Source of the DNA: Bradyrhizobium elkanii WSM2783
GTDB taxonomy: Bacteria > Pseudomonadota > Alphaproteobacteria > Rhizobiales > Xanthobacteraceae
Length of the DNA stretch: 47,969 nucleotides
Reading direction: 5' to 3'
Assembly (NCBI RefSeq): GCF_000472865.1
Contig: NZ_AXAP01000019.1
Location: 1-47,969 of the forward strand
Positions 40,560-47,969 of this stretch are shown here, in pieces. The notes under the pieces were generated by a model, which saw only the letters and a list, made by a program, of their open reading frames with translations, was not told the origin of the DNA and did no database searches. Position numbers and translations under genes: made by a program. Positions within the stretch are counted from its first letter, which is position 1, and every line of letters starts with the position of its first letter.

Positions 40560-41747
40560 ATGCGTCTAGCCGATGATGACCAGTTGACAGCACGAATCCA
40601 ATTCAAGCGAACCGGAGACGCGATAGCAGAAGGCCGCCCACCACTTTCGCCCTCCACGCTGCGAGCCGAGCTCCAGCAAGTCCGTTTAGGCGAGAATTTA
40701 TCGAAGCCACGCGATTCGCGGAACGGCACTGAAGATCTGCAACAACTTTCAAGATCACAAGCGTTGCTTCCGATTCGATCCGCGATCACTGGAGGCGACC
40801 ATGACTCGTCCATTTTCGATCCAGCTCGCCAATTGGGTGGTCACGTCGCGGCGGACGCGATCCATCCTGTCGTTGAAATCTCTTCTTCCGAGGCCGTGAC
40901 GCGTCTCACTGTAACGGGGCAAGGCATGGCGGCCGAATCTGTGCGATTCACCAGCCGAAGCAAAATCCAACATCATTTTCGAGCTCCAATGCATATGCTC
41001 GTGATGTACGAGAAGGGAGAGCGCCGCGACGGAGAGACGTTCGTGGAAGGTTTGCCGCGATCAGCGATCCGGAACCTCGAGCGGAAGCTGACATTCGTGC
41101 CGGCAAGCCGCGAATTTCACGATTGGCACGAGCCGCGCGGGTCGCAGATGCGGCTCATGTACTTCTACTTCGAACCTGAGAAGCTGAACGCTCTTTCTAA
41201 GCGTGGCATCACCGACCTACCGAACGCTCCACGCCTACTATTCGAAGACGAAACGCTATGGCACACCGCGCTCAAGCTGAAGACGTTCGTCGAGAGCTCT
41301 GCAGGAGACCCGATCTACTTCGAGAGTCTCGGTACTCGGCTCATACATAACGTCGTGCGTTTCACTTGTGGGATGCCCAGCATTCAACCTCAACTCCGAG
41401 GTGGCCTTGCACCGTGGCAGCAACGACTTGTCACTGCCTATATCCAGGAACATCTCAATGAGCCGATACCGATTGGCACGTTGGCGCAGCTCGTCCGTCT
41501 GAGCCCATATCACTTCTGCCGGGTATTCAAGCAATCTCTCGGAATGCCGCCATATCGGTACCAGACCAACCGTCGCGTTGAGCACGCCAAGGTACTGCTA
41601 GCAAAACGCGCAGGCTCGATGGCAGAGATCGGTCTGGCGGTAGGCTTCAGCAGTCCTAACGCGTTCGCCACGGCGTTCCGGAAGGCGACCGGAATTGCTC
41701 CCACGGATTATCGCCGAAGTGTGGCTGCTCCTGTAACGCATGAATGA
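40560..41747 (+). CDS. AraC-family transcriptional regulator
   Basis: The last ~100 residues are the AraC double helix-turn-helix: QRLVTAYIQEHLNEPIPIGT, LAQLVRLSPYHFCRVFKQSLGMPPYRY, then MAEIGLAVGFSSPNAFATAFRKATGIAPTDYRR. Residues ~125-270 resemble the sensor part of related bradyrhizobial regulators (RAPMHMLVMYEKGERRDGET, LMYFYFEPEKL). The first ~110 residues have no such similarity, so the real start may lie downstream of ATG 40560, for instance shortly before AVTRLTVTGQGMAAESV; no ATG with a good site is found there. Target genes are unknown. Confidence 0.78.
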   Translation: MRLADDDQLTARIQFKRTGDAIAEGRPPLSPSTLRAELQQVRLGENLSKPRDSRNGTEDLQQLSRSQALLPIRSAITGGDHDSSIFDPARQLGGHVAADAIHPVVEISSSEAVTRLTVTGQGMAAESVRFTSRSKIQHHFRAPMHMLVMYEKGERRDGETFVEGLPRSAIRNLERKLTFVPASREFHDWHEPRGSQMRLMYFYFEPEKLNALSKRGITDLPNAPRLLFEDETLWHTALKLKTFVESSAGDPIYFESLGTRLIHNVVRFTCGMPSIQPQLRGGLAPWQQRLVTAYIQEHLNEPIPIGTLAQLVRLSPYHFCRVFKQSLGMPPYRYQTNRRVEHAKVLLAKRAGSMAEIGLAVGFSSPNAFATAFRKATGIAPTDYRRSVAAPVTHE

Positions 41748-42416
41748 CCTGCGACGTCGCGACTAACTTTGCTATTCGGAAAGTGGAGGCATCTCGGCCT
41801 CACATTGCGATGAGGATGATCGCGCTTTCGGTGCCCGCTAGAAAAGCAGCTTACGAGCCTGAGGAAGACATGCGTCTACGAGTGCCGGCCCTGGCAGCAT
41901 CCGTTCTCGAGACCGTAGCGGTGAGCACGGTATCGCACGTAAACGGATCATTTCGGTCTGAAGACGCCGAACCAGTTAACACGCAGCAAATCGGAGATCT
42001 GGCTGTACTCGATGCTCCCATAGCTCACCGGCAACCGGCTAAGACTGATTTTGCCATCTTGGCTCCGCGAGCTGGAGGACCCCCTTTGCAGACAGAAAGC
42101 AGAAAGCCCCGCCGCTGGAGGTCAGCAAAGCGATCGACTGCTGAAGCGGCGCAAGAGGAACGCCCCCGCCAAAGGCCGCAGAGCGATCCTAGGGCGTTGC
42201 GCAAATCTGTTGCTGCTAACGGAGCGTGAAGGTGAGCTGACATTTCATCGGCCGCCTTACAGCAAGGGTGCTGAGGACCATCGATCTGGCGAACTTTTCT
42301 CGTGGTCACGAACGATGGCGTTCTACAGTGGAACTCGCGCGGCGTCATGTGTTGAATGGCCCTCGTGAAGGTGATATTTTTACACTGCAAGTTGGCGCGT
42401 ATCGGAAGAGTATCTC
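41748..42416. other. region between AraC and FixJ-type genes, weak ORF only
   Basis: A 161-aa frame starts at ATG 41744 (ATGA overlap with the AraC stop) and ends at 42229. It has no ribosome-binding site or recognisable domain and is Arg/Ala-rich toward the end; I give it little weight. The segment just before 42417 (TCTCATGG) lacks a strong site for the response-regulator start. Confidence 0.3.
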
Positions 42417-43073
42417 ATGGCGCAGCATTCTATTCAAAAGCGTGCCGTAGCCGAGGAACCAACTATCGTCATCGTTGACGATGACAAGGACTTCCGCGAC
42501 TCTCTCGGAGATCTGTTCAACTCGGTCGGCTACAAGGTCAAGTTGTTTGGGTCGGCCGCAGAGCTACTCGAAGGCGAGTTGTTATCCGACGTGGCGAGCT
42601 GCCTCGTGCTTGACGTCAGACTGCCCGGCTTGGGCGGTCTCGATTTCCAAGCCGAGCTGTCGAAAGTGAACGCTTCCATTCCCATCATCTTCATGACCGG
42701 CCACGGCGACATTCCGATGTCGGTCAAGGCGATGAAGGCAGGCGCTGTGGATTTTCTGACCAAGCCGTTCCGCGATCAAGACATGCTGGATGCAGTGACG
42801 ATCGCGCTGGAGCGCGATCGGACGCGGCGGAAGGCCGAGCAGCGGCTCACGGACCTGAAGTCACGTCTCGAGCGTTTGAGCCGGCGCGAGCGAGAGGTGC
42901 TGGCTCTCGTGACTACCGGCTTGAAGAACAAGCAGATCGCTTTCCAGCTGGACGTAGCTGAGATCACTGTGAAGGCGCACCGCAGCCACGTGATGCAGAA
43001 GATGGGTGCGCAATCGCTGGCCGAGCTTGTGAAAATGGCGGAGGCGCTTGGTATAAAGTCGCCGCGGTCCTAA
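42417..43073 (+). CDS. FixJ-family response regulator (receiver + LuxR HTH)
   Basis: The 218-aa protein has a receiver domain (IVIVDDDKDFRDSL with Asp22-Asp23, phospho-acceptor Asp66 in LVLDVRLPG, Thr in FMTGHGDIPMSVKAM, Lys in FLTKPF) and a LuxR-type HTH at about 148-205 (LSRREREVLALVTTGLKNKQIAFQLDVAEITVKAHRSHVMQKMGAQSLAELVK). FixJ-like regulators act on promoters after phosphorylation by a PAS-type kinase. No intact kinase is near; a kinase remnant lies 1 kb downstream. It could respond to a kinase elsewhere. Confidence 0.9.
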   Translation: MAQHSIQKRAVAEEPTIVIVDDDKDFRDSLGDLFNSVGYKVKLFGSAAELLEGELLSDVASCLVLDVRLPGLGGLDFQAELSKVNASIPIIFMTGHGDIPMSVKAMKAGAVDFLTKPFRDQDMLDAVTIALERDRTRRKAEQRLTDLKSRLERLSRREREVLALVTTGLKNKQIAFQLDVAEITVKAHRSHVMQKMGAQSLAELVKMAEALGIKSPRS

Positions 43074-43235
43074 TCGCTTCGTGATGGCACGTGGGTCCGT
43101 CAGCGAAGACGTTCTTGTTTGCGCAAGCCAACTCATGCTTTTAATCGGCTGCCGAACGGTCCCTGCTGCCGCATCAAGGGTATCGACCTGGCATCAGCGC
43201 ACGCGTTCGGACGTGGCCCAAACCGGGTTGAACTA

Positions 43236-43301
43236 TTCAGAAGTTCTGCATTGATTGTTCCAAAGTATAGCATCGATTATTCCGAAGTGTGGCATCGCCT
43301 G
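43236..43301 (+). repeat. three tandem imperfect 22-bp repeats
   Basis: Units start at 43236, 43258 and 43280: TTCAGAAGTTCTGCATTGATTG, written as TTC-(AG)-AAGT-(TCT)-GCAT-T-G; the second has CA, ATA and C, and the third CG, GTG and C at the variable positions. The 22-bp period is two helical turns, so three protein molecules would sit on one face. It lies 130 bp upstream of the receiver gene at 43434. Confidence 0.65.
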
Positions 43302-43433
43302 TCCACAATATAATCGCCAAGTCCAGACCCTTGTCGTTACACTTTCATTGCTGGGGATGCGGTCCGCCGCGCGATGATTGGATAGCCGCGCAGTGTGCTT
43401 CTTGAAATGTACGCGGAACGCGAGATGCGGGAT

Positions 43434-43826
43434 ATGCCCAGCAAGAGCCAAATTTCGATCATCGATGATGATGAGCAGTTTCGCGCGGCGTTAGCGGATC
43501 TCATGCGAGCAATGGGTTTCACGATTGAGGCCTTTTCGTCCGCAGTGGATTTTTTGGCGTCTCCCAACGTACGTCATACGTCCTGTTTGATCGTTGATGT
43601 CCACATGCCGGGCATGACTGGGACTGAGTTGCATAGCAACTTGGCAGGATCTGGCTATAACATACCAACAATTCTGATCACCGCTTACCCCGATGACCGC
43701 ACGCGAGCTTGGGCTCTAGGTCATGGCGTCGTTGGCTACCTGACCAAACCCATCGACGAGGAGGTTCTGCTCGGATGCGTCGAATCGGCTCTGCAGCGCG
43801 CCAAATCGGATGAAGATCCGTCATGA
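43434..43826 (+). CDS. stand-alone receiver-domain protein
   Basis: The 130-aa protein is a single CheY-like receiver: ISIIDDDEQFRAALADLM at 7-24, Asp55 in CLIVDVHMPGMTG, Thr in LITAYPDDRTRAWALG and Lys in GYLTKPIDEE. It lacks an output domain, so it would act by protein contact or as a phosphate sink. ATG 43434 fits the family start; in-frame ATGs at 43395 and 43425 are possible. A tandem 22-bp repeat lies upstream. It reads in line with the FixJ-type gene and the kinase remnant, suggesting a once-complete phosphorelay set. Confidence 0.82.
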   Translation: MPSKSQISIIDDDEQFRAALADLMRAMGFTIEAFSSAVDFLASPNVRHTSCLIVDVHMPGMTGTELHSNLAGSGYNIPTILITAYPDDRTRAWALGHGVVGYLTKPIDEEVLLGCVESALQRAKSDEDPS

Positions 43827-44066
43827 CCGCTCAATCACCTGCCGGCGCGCGACCAGGAGTTCGGTCATATTGTGGTTTGTGCTCGGGCCGACGATCGTGA
43901 ACTATACCGCCTTCGGACAGCTGGAAAATCGCATCTGCCTTCGCTAGGCTCCACGAGCGCCGCAAGCAAATTCGAATTTCAGCAATAATGATCAAGCAAT
44001 CGAGCGCAAAAACGGCAAATGGGCTAGGACGACTGGAAATCGGAGATGTGGAACTGGGCATGATTT
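43827..44066. other. no gene recognised
   Basis: 240 bp between the receiver gene and the kinase remnant without an interpretable frame; it probably holds more of the decayed kinase, in which I could not follow similarity. Confidence 0.3.
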
Positions 44067-44288
44067 CTTATCTGGCTCTCGCGGCCTGACGGCGAGATAT
44101 TTGGAACAATTTGCGCCGGAGCAATCCTCGAGGTCATCGCCGTGACCCATGGCGAAGTCACGAAAAATGGCATTTCGGTGCAGACGGTACTCGCGGGCGG
44201 CTTGCCGTCCGTTCAAGGGGATCGAGTTCACCTGCAGCAGGTGATCCTCAGCTTAATTGGACGGCACCTAAGCAGACAGGACGAATGA
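44067..44288 (+). pseudogene. PAS-type sensor histidine kinase remnant
   Basis: The frame ending at TGA 44286 reads AGAILEVIAVTHGEVTKNGI, SVQTVLAGGLPSVQGDRVHL and QQVILSLIGRHLSRQDE. This is the segment between the H box and the N box of FixL-type or related kinases (the family reads GDRVQLQQVILNLI); the ATP-binding rest and the His are gone. It is a relic of the kinase for the neighbouring response regulators. Confidence 0.65.
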
Positions 44289-44439
44289 ACCGGTCTAGCG
44301 ATGCCCGGACTGACCTTTATGCACTCGTTCATCCTTATGTTGTCGTTCTGATGAAGTCGTACCTGCAGGTGAAATAGTCTAACGATTGGCTTCGAGCAGC
44401 CGTACTTGAGAGCGACCCATATCTCCAGCGTCCCGATGT

Positions 44440-45054
44440 TCAGCTCGAAGATCGCTGCTCTTTGAACGGGTCGCCGTAGATGTGATATCCGTTAAATTCC
44501 CATAAGCCCGGCGATTCGCGATCCAATAACTCGATCCCGCGCACCCACTTCACGCTCTTATACGCATAGAGGTTTGGTACCACGAGGCGCAGCGGGTAGC
44601 CATGCTCAGCAGTAAGCGGTTCGCCGTTATGCCGCAGCGCGAAAATCGTCGTCGGGCGCAGAAAATCCGAGAGTGGCAGGTTTGCCGTGTAGTTATTCTC
44701 GCCATGGACCATCACATGCCGCGCCTCTGGCCGCAACTTCACTCGCTTCATCAATTCTGTGGCGAGCAATCCTCCCCAATGGTTGTCGAACCGGCTCCAG
44801 CCGTTGACGCAGTGCATGTCCAAAAATACCTCGCTCTGCGGCAGATTGGAGAGCTCTTCCCACGAAAGCCGCAGCTGCTCCTCTACCAGACCGAATACGC
44901 GAAAATCCCACGTCCTGAGACGAAAGAGCGGCACCGAGCCCACATGCAGCACCGGCCACTTGAGCGTCAGCGACTGTCCTGGGGGCAGCCGCCCAGCGTC
45001 ACGCATCTCACGCTCCCGTTCACGTCGCTCGTTCGATCGCACAGCTAGCTCCAT
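44440..45054 (-). CDS. sulfite-oxidase-like molybdopterin oxidoreductase
   Basis: The 204-aa protein is a compact Mo-cofactor-binding domain of the sulfite oxidase/YedY superfamily: WDFRVFGLVEEQLRLSWEEL, then the Mo-ligand Cys82 in DMHCVNGWSRFDNHWGG, and EHGYPLRLVVPNLYAYKSVKWVRGIELLD near the end. It lacks a Tat signal and a dimerisation domain, as in cytoplasmic members of this small type. The natural substrate is unknown. It faces the PAS protein on the same strand, 175 bp apart, so it may or may not share a promoter. Confidence 0.85.
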   Translation of the reverse strand: MELAVRSNERREREREMRDAGRLPPGQSLTLKWPVLHVGSVPLFRLRTWDFRVFGLVEEQLRLSWEELSNLPQSEVFLDMHCVNGWSRFDNHWGGLLATELMKRVKLRPEARHVMVHGENNYTANLPLSDFLRPTTIFALRHNGEPLTAEHGYPLRLVVPNLYAYKSVKWVRGIELLDRESPGLWEFNGYHIYGDPFKEQRSSS

Positions 45055-45229
45055 CGCAAATGTATGGCGCGCGCAAAAGCACCGCGCGCCCTAGTTAGCG
45101 TACTTGTAATTTCCAGGGCCCGAAAACGCGGTCAGCCGGATGCGGCGGACAAACATTGAGCTTCTGGTACGCCACATGCCGAGAAGGTCCCTATGAAGAA
45201 CTACGGAACCAGAAGCGGCGAAGGGAGCC

Positions 45230-45766
45230 TCACTGCTCCTCCCCCTCACCGATCTCGGAATCGGAATTATTTGCAGACTCGGAGAGTAAGCCAGGGACAG
45301 TCTTGCTGGTATTGTGACGGAAAATGTTGACGGCTCCGATCACCTCGTCCTCGTTGTCACGAATTGGAAAGACATTAACGAGCGCCAGAAGACGATTGCC
45401 GTTGGGATGCTCGCAAATTACATCGGCGTTGCGAACGGTGGCGCCGTTGTTGATCACCACGGATGGTGGTGCAAGTTCGTGCGGCATCACTTCTCCTGAA
45501 GGGTAACGCAGAAGGTGTGACCCGCAATACTTTTCCGAGGTTCCCAGAGACGGCGTGCGTCCCCAACCCGCGATTGCAGCTTTGTTGCACTTGACGACAG
45601 TGGCATCCTTTTCGAGAACGTATATCCCTACTGGGATAGAATCCATTGCCGCTTGGTCTGCAAGAATTCCTTTTGTGACGAGGTGCCCGTCGACGACTTC
45701 TCCTCGGAAGTCGATTTTGTCGAAGTCGCCATCCAAAATCATCGTGCTCGTTGCGTTGGTTGCCAT
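45230..45766 (-). CDS. single PAS-domain protein
   Basis: The 178-aa protein has one PAS domain at about 40-155: QAAMDSIPVGIYVLEKDATVVKCNKAAIAGWGR, followed by the loop GSHLLRYPSGEVMPHELAPP and LLALVNVFPIRDNEDEVIGAVNIFRHNT. There is no output domain; the tail is acidic. It might bind a small ligand or heme, or modulate a kinase. AGGAGG lies 8 nt before ATG 45766, the best ribosome-binding site in this part of the window. Confidence 0.85.
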   Translation of the reverse strand: MATNATSTMILDGDFDKIDFRGEVVDGHLVTKGILADQAAMDSIPVGIYVLEKDATVVKCNKAAIAGWGRTPSLGTSEKYCGSHLLRYPSGEVMPHELAPPSVVINNGATVRNADVICEHPNGNRLLALVNVFPIRDNEDEVIGAVNIFRHNTSKTVPGLLSESANNSDSEIGEGEEQ

Positions 45767-46092
45767 TTTCAACCTCCTTTGCGTACTCACATTGTTCATA
45801 GGATCTATTCGGCCTTACACTCGAATTTGAGTAAGCATAGTCTCGCAGGTCACTACCGTCGTCTCACCGTGCGCCGCACGATGTCTCATTTTGCGCCGAT
45901 CGCCATTCGGTTGTTGTTCAGTTAAGGCCGCGGAGAGGCGGGTGCGGTGATCAGCTCGCCCGCTGGAATCGAGACGCAAAGGAACTCTCCACATCCGCTT
46001 TAAAAAGTGGCAGCCCCAAAGTCTGGCACCCTCGCTTTGCCCATGTAACCGGTCTAAGGTTAGGTTTCCAAGGCATTTGGTCGGCCCACGGG

Positions 46093-47103
46093 ATGGTCAT
46101 GCAAGTCCATTTTTCCACGGACCATATTGCGCCGCGCGACCGCGTGAGGTTCTGGTGCGACTATTTCGCGAAGCAGGCCCATAGCATCACGCCGGGCGAG
46201 ATTCCGGATCCCGCTGCCTTTCGCGCGGAAGCGAGTGGATCGATTGCAGGCGAATTTGCGCTGCTGGAGATAAGTTCGGGACTTGAGAGGGTCCAACGGA
46301 CGGCGGCCGACGTTGCCAGGGACAAGATCGAAGCGTTCTTCGTCCGCCGATTTCGCGCGCCGGTCATCTGGAGGGCCGCGGCACGCAGCACGCCAGTCGA
46401 CCTGATTCATGAGCCCGGTGATTTCTGCATAAGCTCGACCGAATGGCAATTCAACGCGGAATGGAAAGGCCCAGAGTCGTTCGACATGCTGATCATCCCG
46501 TGGGCTGCACTCTCGCCGATTATAACCGGGGGCCGACTGGAACGCCCGTTTCGGTTGGCCGGTGCCTCGCCGCTCGGCTCGCTGCTCGGCGCAGCTATTG
46601 ATGCGGTGAAGGCGCAAGCCCCGCTGCTCTCCAACGAACACGGTGAAGCCGTGCTGCGCAATCTCTGCGGTCTCGTGGCACTGAGCTGTAACATCTCCAA
46701 CGAAGGCATCAATCGGAGGCGGGATTCGCTACAATCGGCGCGGCTCGCGGCCGCCAAGCGTTACGTCGACCTGCATCTCGCCGATCCTTCCCTGACCGCC
46801 GCCAGCGCCGCGGCCGCACTCGGCATCTCGGCGCGCCAGTTGCATCGCCTGTTCGAGGCAAACAATGTCAGTTTCGCCCGATACGTTTCGCGCGAGCGAC
46901 TGCTCCGGTGCCGCGACGCCGTCGCCGACGCGACGGGAACCGGCCGATCGGTGATCGATATAGCTTTTGGCTGGGGGTTCAACAGTATGGCGACGTTTTA
47001 TCGCGCGTTCGCAAGCGAGTTCGGTAGCCCGCCCACCATGCTGCGTGCGGCATCGCAAGGACGAGTGAATGGCCAGCGCACGACAGGAAAGGACACATCG
47101 TGA
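46093..47103 (+). CDS. AraC-family regulator with cupin-like AraC_binding_2 domain
   Basis: The 336-aa protein starts with the FeaR-type sensor part (HFSTDHIAPRDRVRFWCDYFAKQ, FRAEASGSIAGEFALLEIS, PVDLIHEPGDFCISSTEWQF) and ends with an AraC HTH (KRYVDLHLADPSLTAASAAAALGISARQLHRLFEANNVSFARYVSRERL, VIDIAFGWGFNSMATFYRAFASEFGSPP). It is upstream of the globin gene in the same direction, with a direct repeat in between, so it could control that gene; this is inference. ATG 46093 fits; MQVHF at 46099 is an alternative. Confidence 0.85.
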   Translation: MVMQVHFSTDHIAPRDRVRFWCDYFAKQAHSITPGEIPDPAAFRAEASGSIAGEFALLEISSGLERVQRTAADVARDKIEAFFVRRFRAPVIWRAAARSTPVDLIHEPGDFCISSTEWQFNAEWKGPESFDMLIIPWAALSPIITGGRLERPFRLAGASPLGSLLGAAIDAVKAQAPLLSNEHGEAVLRNLCGLVALSCNISNEGINRRRDSLQSARLAAAKRYVDLHLADPSLTAASAAAALGISARQLHRLFEANNVSFARYVSRERLLRCRDAVADATGTGRSVIDIAFGWGFNSMATFYRAFASEFGSPPTMLRAASQGRVNGQRTTGKDTS

Positions 47104-47123
47104 ATTGCTCGGGGCGATCTCCC

Positions 47124-47165
47124 GCTTGGCGCTAAATGAGACGTTGCTTGGCGCTAAATGAGACG
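47124..47165 (+). repeat. two tandem 20-bp repeats before the globin gene
   Basis: GCTTGGCGCTAAATGAGACG occurs at 47124-47143 and exactly again at 47146-47165 (period 22). A degenerate relative (GATCTCCCGTCTGGCACTAAGCGCC) is found after the globin gene near 47728. It could be an operator for the adjacent regulator or an insertion-element end. Confidence 0.6.
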
Positions 47166-47314
47166 ACCTCGCAACTGCTTCCGTGTGAATGACCCACGGA
47201 AATCGCGCGCCAATGAGATGCGTCAGGTTGCACGACGCTTCTACGCGCCTGAGGTGTCGCATCCGATTGCTATCATGTGTCGCGCGCAACGCCGCACGCA
47301 AAGGAAATGACATC

Positions 47315-47722
47315 GTGGATGCTGTGCAGCAGGAGCTTGTTCAGACCACCTTCGCCCGGCTGGCGGCGATGCCTGAGGTCACCGGGGCGTTGTTCTACGA
47401 GCGGCTATTCGCCTCCAATCCGAATTTCCGGCCGCTATTCAGAAACAACATGCGTATTCAGGGCGTCAAGCTAATGACCATGCTCGCTATGGTCGTCTAC
47501 AATCTACCCGCGCAGGATCAACTTTCGCCCGCGATCCATGACCTTGCCCTCCGCCATGTCGAGTACGGGGTTAAGCTCGAGGACTACGACGCGATGCGGG
47601 AAGCGTTGCTCTGGACCCTCGAACAGGCGCTTGGAGAGGATCTCACGCCCGCCGTTCGTGAGGCGTGGACGGTCTGCTACGATGAACTCGCGGGTGAAAT
47701 GAAGGCGGCGGCCGGCGTCTGA
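47315..47722 (+). CDS. single-domain bacterial globin
   Basis: The 135-aa protein has the fold pattern of Vitreoscilla-type/flavohaemoglobin globins: VQTTFARLAAMPEVTGALFYERLFASNP for helices A-B, the MRIQGVKLMTMLAMVV segment for E, proximal His81 in LALRHVEYGV and VREAWTVCYDELAGEM for H. There is no FAD/NAD reductase part. Such globins bind oxygen or NO. GTG 47315 is chosen because AAGGAA stands 8 nt upstream and the family starts here; the in-frame ATG at 47189 adds 42 residues without similarity. Confidence 0.85.
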   Translation: MDAVQQELVQTTFARLAAMPEVTGALFYERLFASNPNFRPLFRNNMRIQGVKLMTMLAMVVYNLPAQDQLSPAIHDLALRHVEYGVKLEDYDAMREALLWTLEQALGEDLTPAVREAWTVCYDELAGEMKAAAGV

Positions 47723-47837
47723 TTTACGATCTCCCGTCTGGCACTAAGCGCCTTTTTTCCTCTCTGGAAGCGGTGATCCCGATATGTCCGTTCCGGGTCT
47801 TGGTTGTGTGCAAACGGATAGGATCGGCGCGCGGCCG

Positions 47838-47969
47838 TTGTCGGCCGACGTTTATGACCTCGTGCGTAACAATCAGATGGTGTTCGGTGTCCACCGCGAC
47901 CTGGACATTATAGCCGACGACACCCGATCCGCGTCCGCTGGTGGCCATCGAACGGGCATCCGGATCGGT
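47838..47969 (-). pseudogene. IS1182-type transposase fragment
   Basis: Leftward from the window edge the frame reads TDPDARSMATSGRGSGVVGY and NVQVAVDTEHHLIVTHEVINVG, the conserved middle of IS1182-family transposases. At about 47838 similarity ends and unrelated sequence follows (RQRPRADPIRLHTTK...). The element is therefore cut at its 3' side; its 5' part lies beyond the window. Confidence 0.7.

Noticed and set aside
41744..42229. 161-aa gene coupled to the AraC gene by ATGA
   Set aside because: No ribosome-binding site, domain or coding-like composition beyond the overlap; mentioned only as a weak frame.

Overview
The window looks like part of a replicon from an alphaproteobacterium of the Bradyrhizobium/Nitrobacteraceae type. 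Three things point there: high-GC coding sequence with family best-fits that recur in bradyrhizobia, the CTAGAGCGTTTTCGAGCGAAG dispersed palindromic repeat at 11389-11495, and a complete repABC replication/partition operon (26489 down to 22829). That operon carries an intergenic antisense RNA and five 14-22 bp TTGTCAGCTGACAA palindromes that fit the parS sites of RepB. This is therefore most likely a plasmid, or a chromid or integrated plasmid. The repABC evidence is strong; the taxon is inference.

Layout. (1) 1-7306 is a catabolic operon for a C2 phosphonate: an Fe-dependent alcohol dehydrogenase, phosphonoacetate hydrolase PhnA, phosphonoacetaldehyde dehydrogenase PhnY, an MFS transporter and an alpha/beta hydrolase, all leftward, with a divergent LysR regulator. 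No phnW or phnX is visible, so 2-hydroxyethylphosphonate is a better guess for the substrate than 2-aminoethylphosphonate. (2) 8753-11284 encodes a large protein with a C39-like cysteine peptidase head and autotransporter-type repeats but no beta-barrel. (3) 11389-13517 is scar tissue: a palindromic repeat, a lipase fragment, a decayed transposase and a tRNA-Glu 3' end. (4) 13728-17473 is a mobilization/partition block: VirD2/MobP-type relaxase, MobC, an oriT with an IncP-type nick core, a frameshifted ParB and an intact ParA. (5) 18203-22217 holds small plasmid genes (WGR, broken HU, DUF736) and a membrane-anchored DUF2235 hydrolase. (6) 22829-28000 is repABC plus parS sites.

(7) 28231-32320 is a toxin-antitoxin cluster: an intact VapBC, a DUF1612/HTH regulator, a decayed AbiEi/AbiEii pair that still has its operator palindromes, and an intact RelB-like antitoxin next to a dead ParE/RelE toxin. 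(8) 32624-39476 is a large imperfect inverted duplication. On both sides a module made of a palindromic leader, a 27-28 aa membrane peptide and a winged-helix-like protein reads outward; one copy is split by an IS630-type element. Between the arms are two ~92 bp inverted repeats and a patchwork of gene fragments. This module is the best candidate here for something undescribed. (9) 40560-47722 is a sensing/redox region: two AraC regulators, a FixJ-type regulator, a stand-alone receiver, a sensor-kinase remnant, a molybdopterin oxidoreductase, a PAS protein and a single-domain globin. (10) The window ends in an IS1182-type transposase fragment.

Many otherwise recognisable genes (parB, HU, IS630 transposase, abiEi, a secreted protein) are broken by one- or two-base indels, several in homopolymers or short repeats. 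True decay fits the accessory setting, but sequencing error cannot be excluded from the sequence alone.
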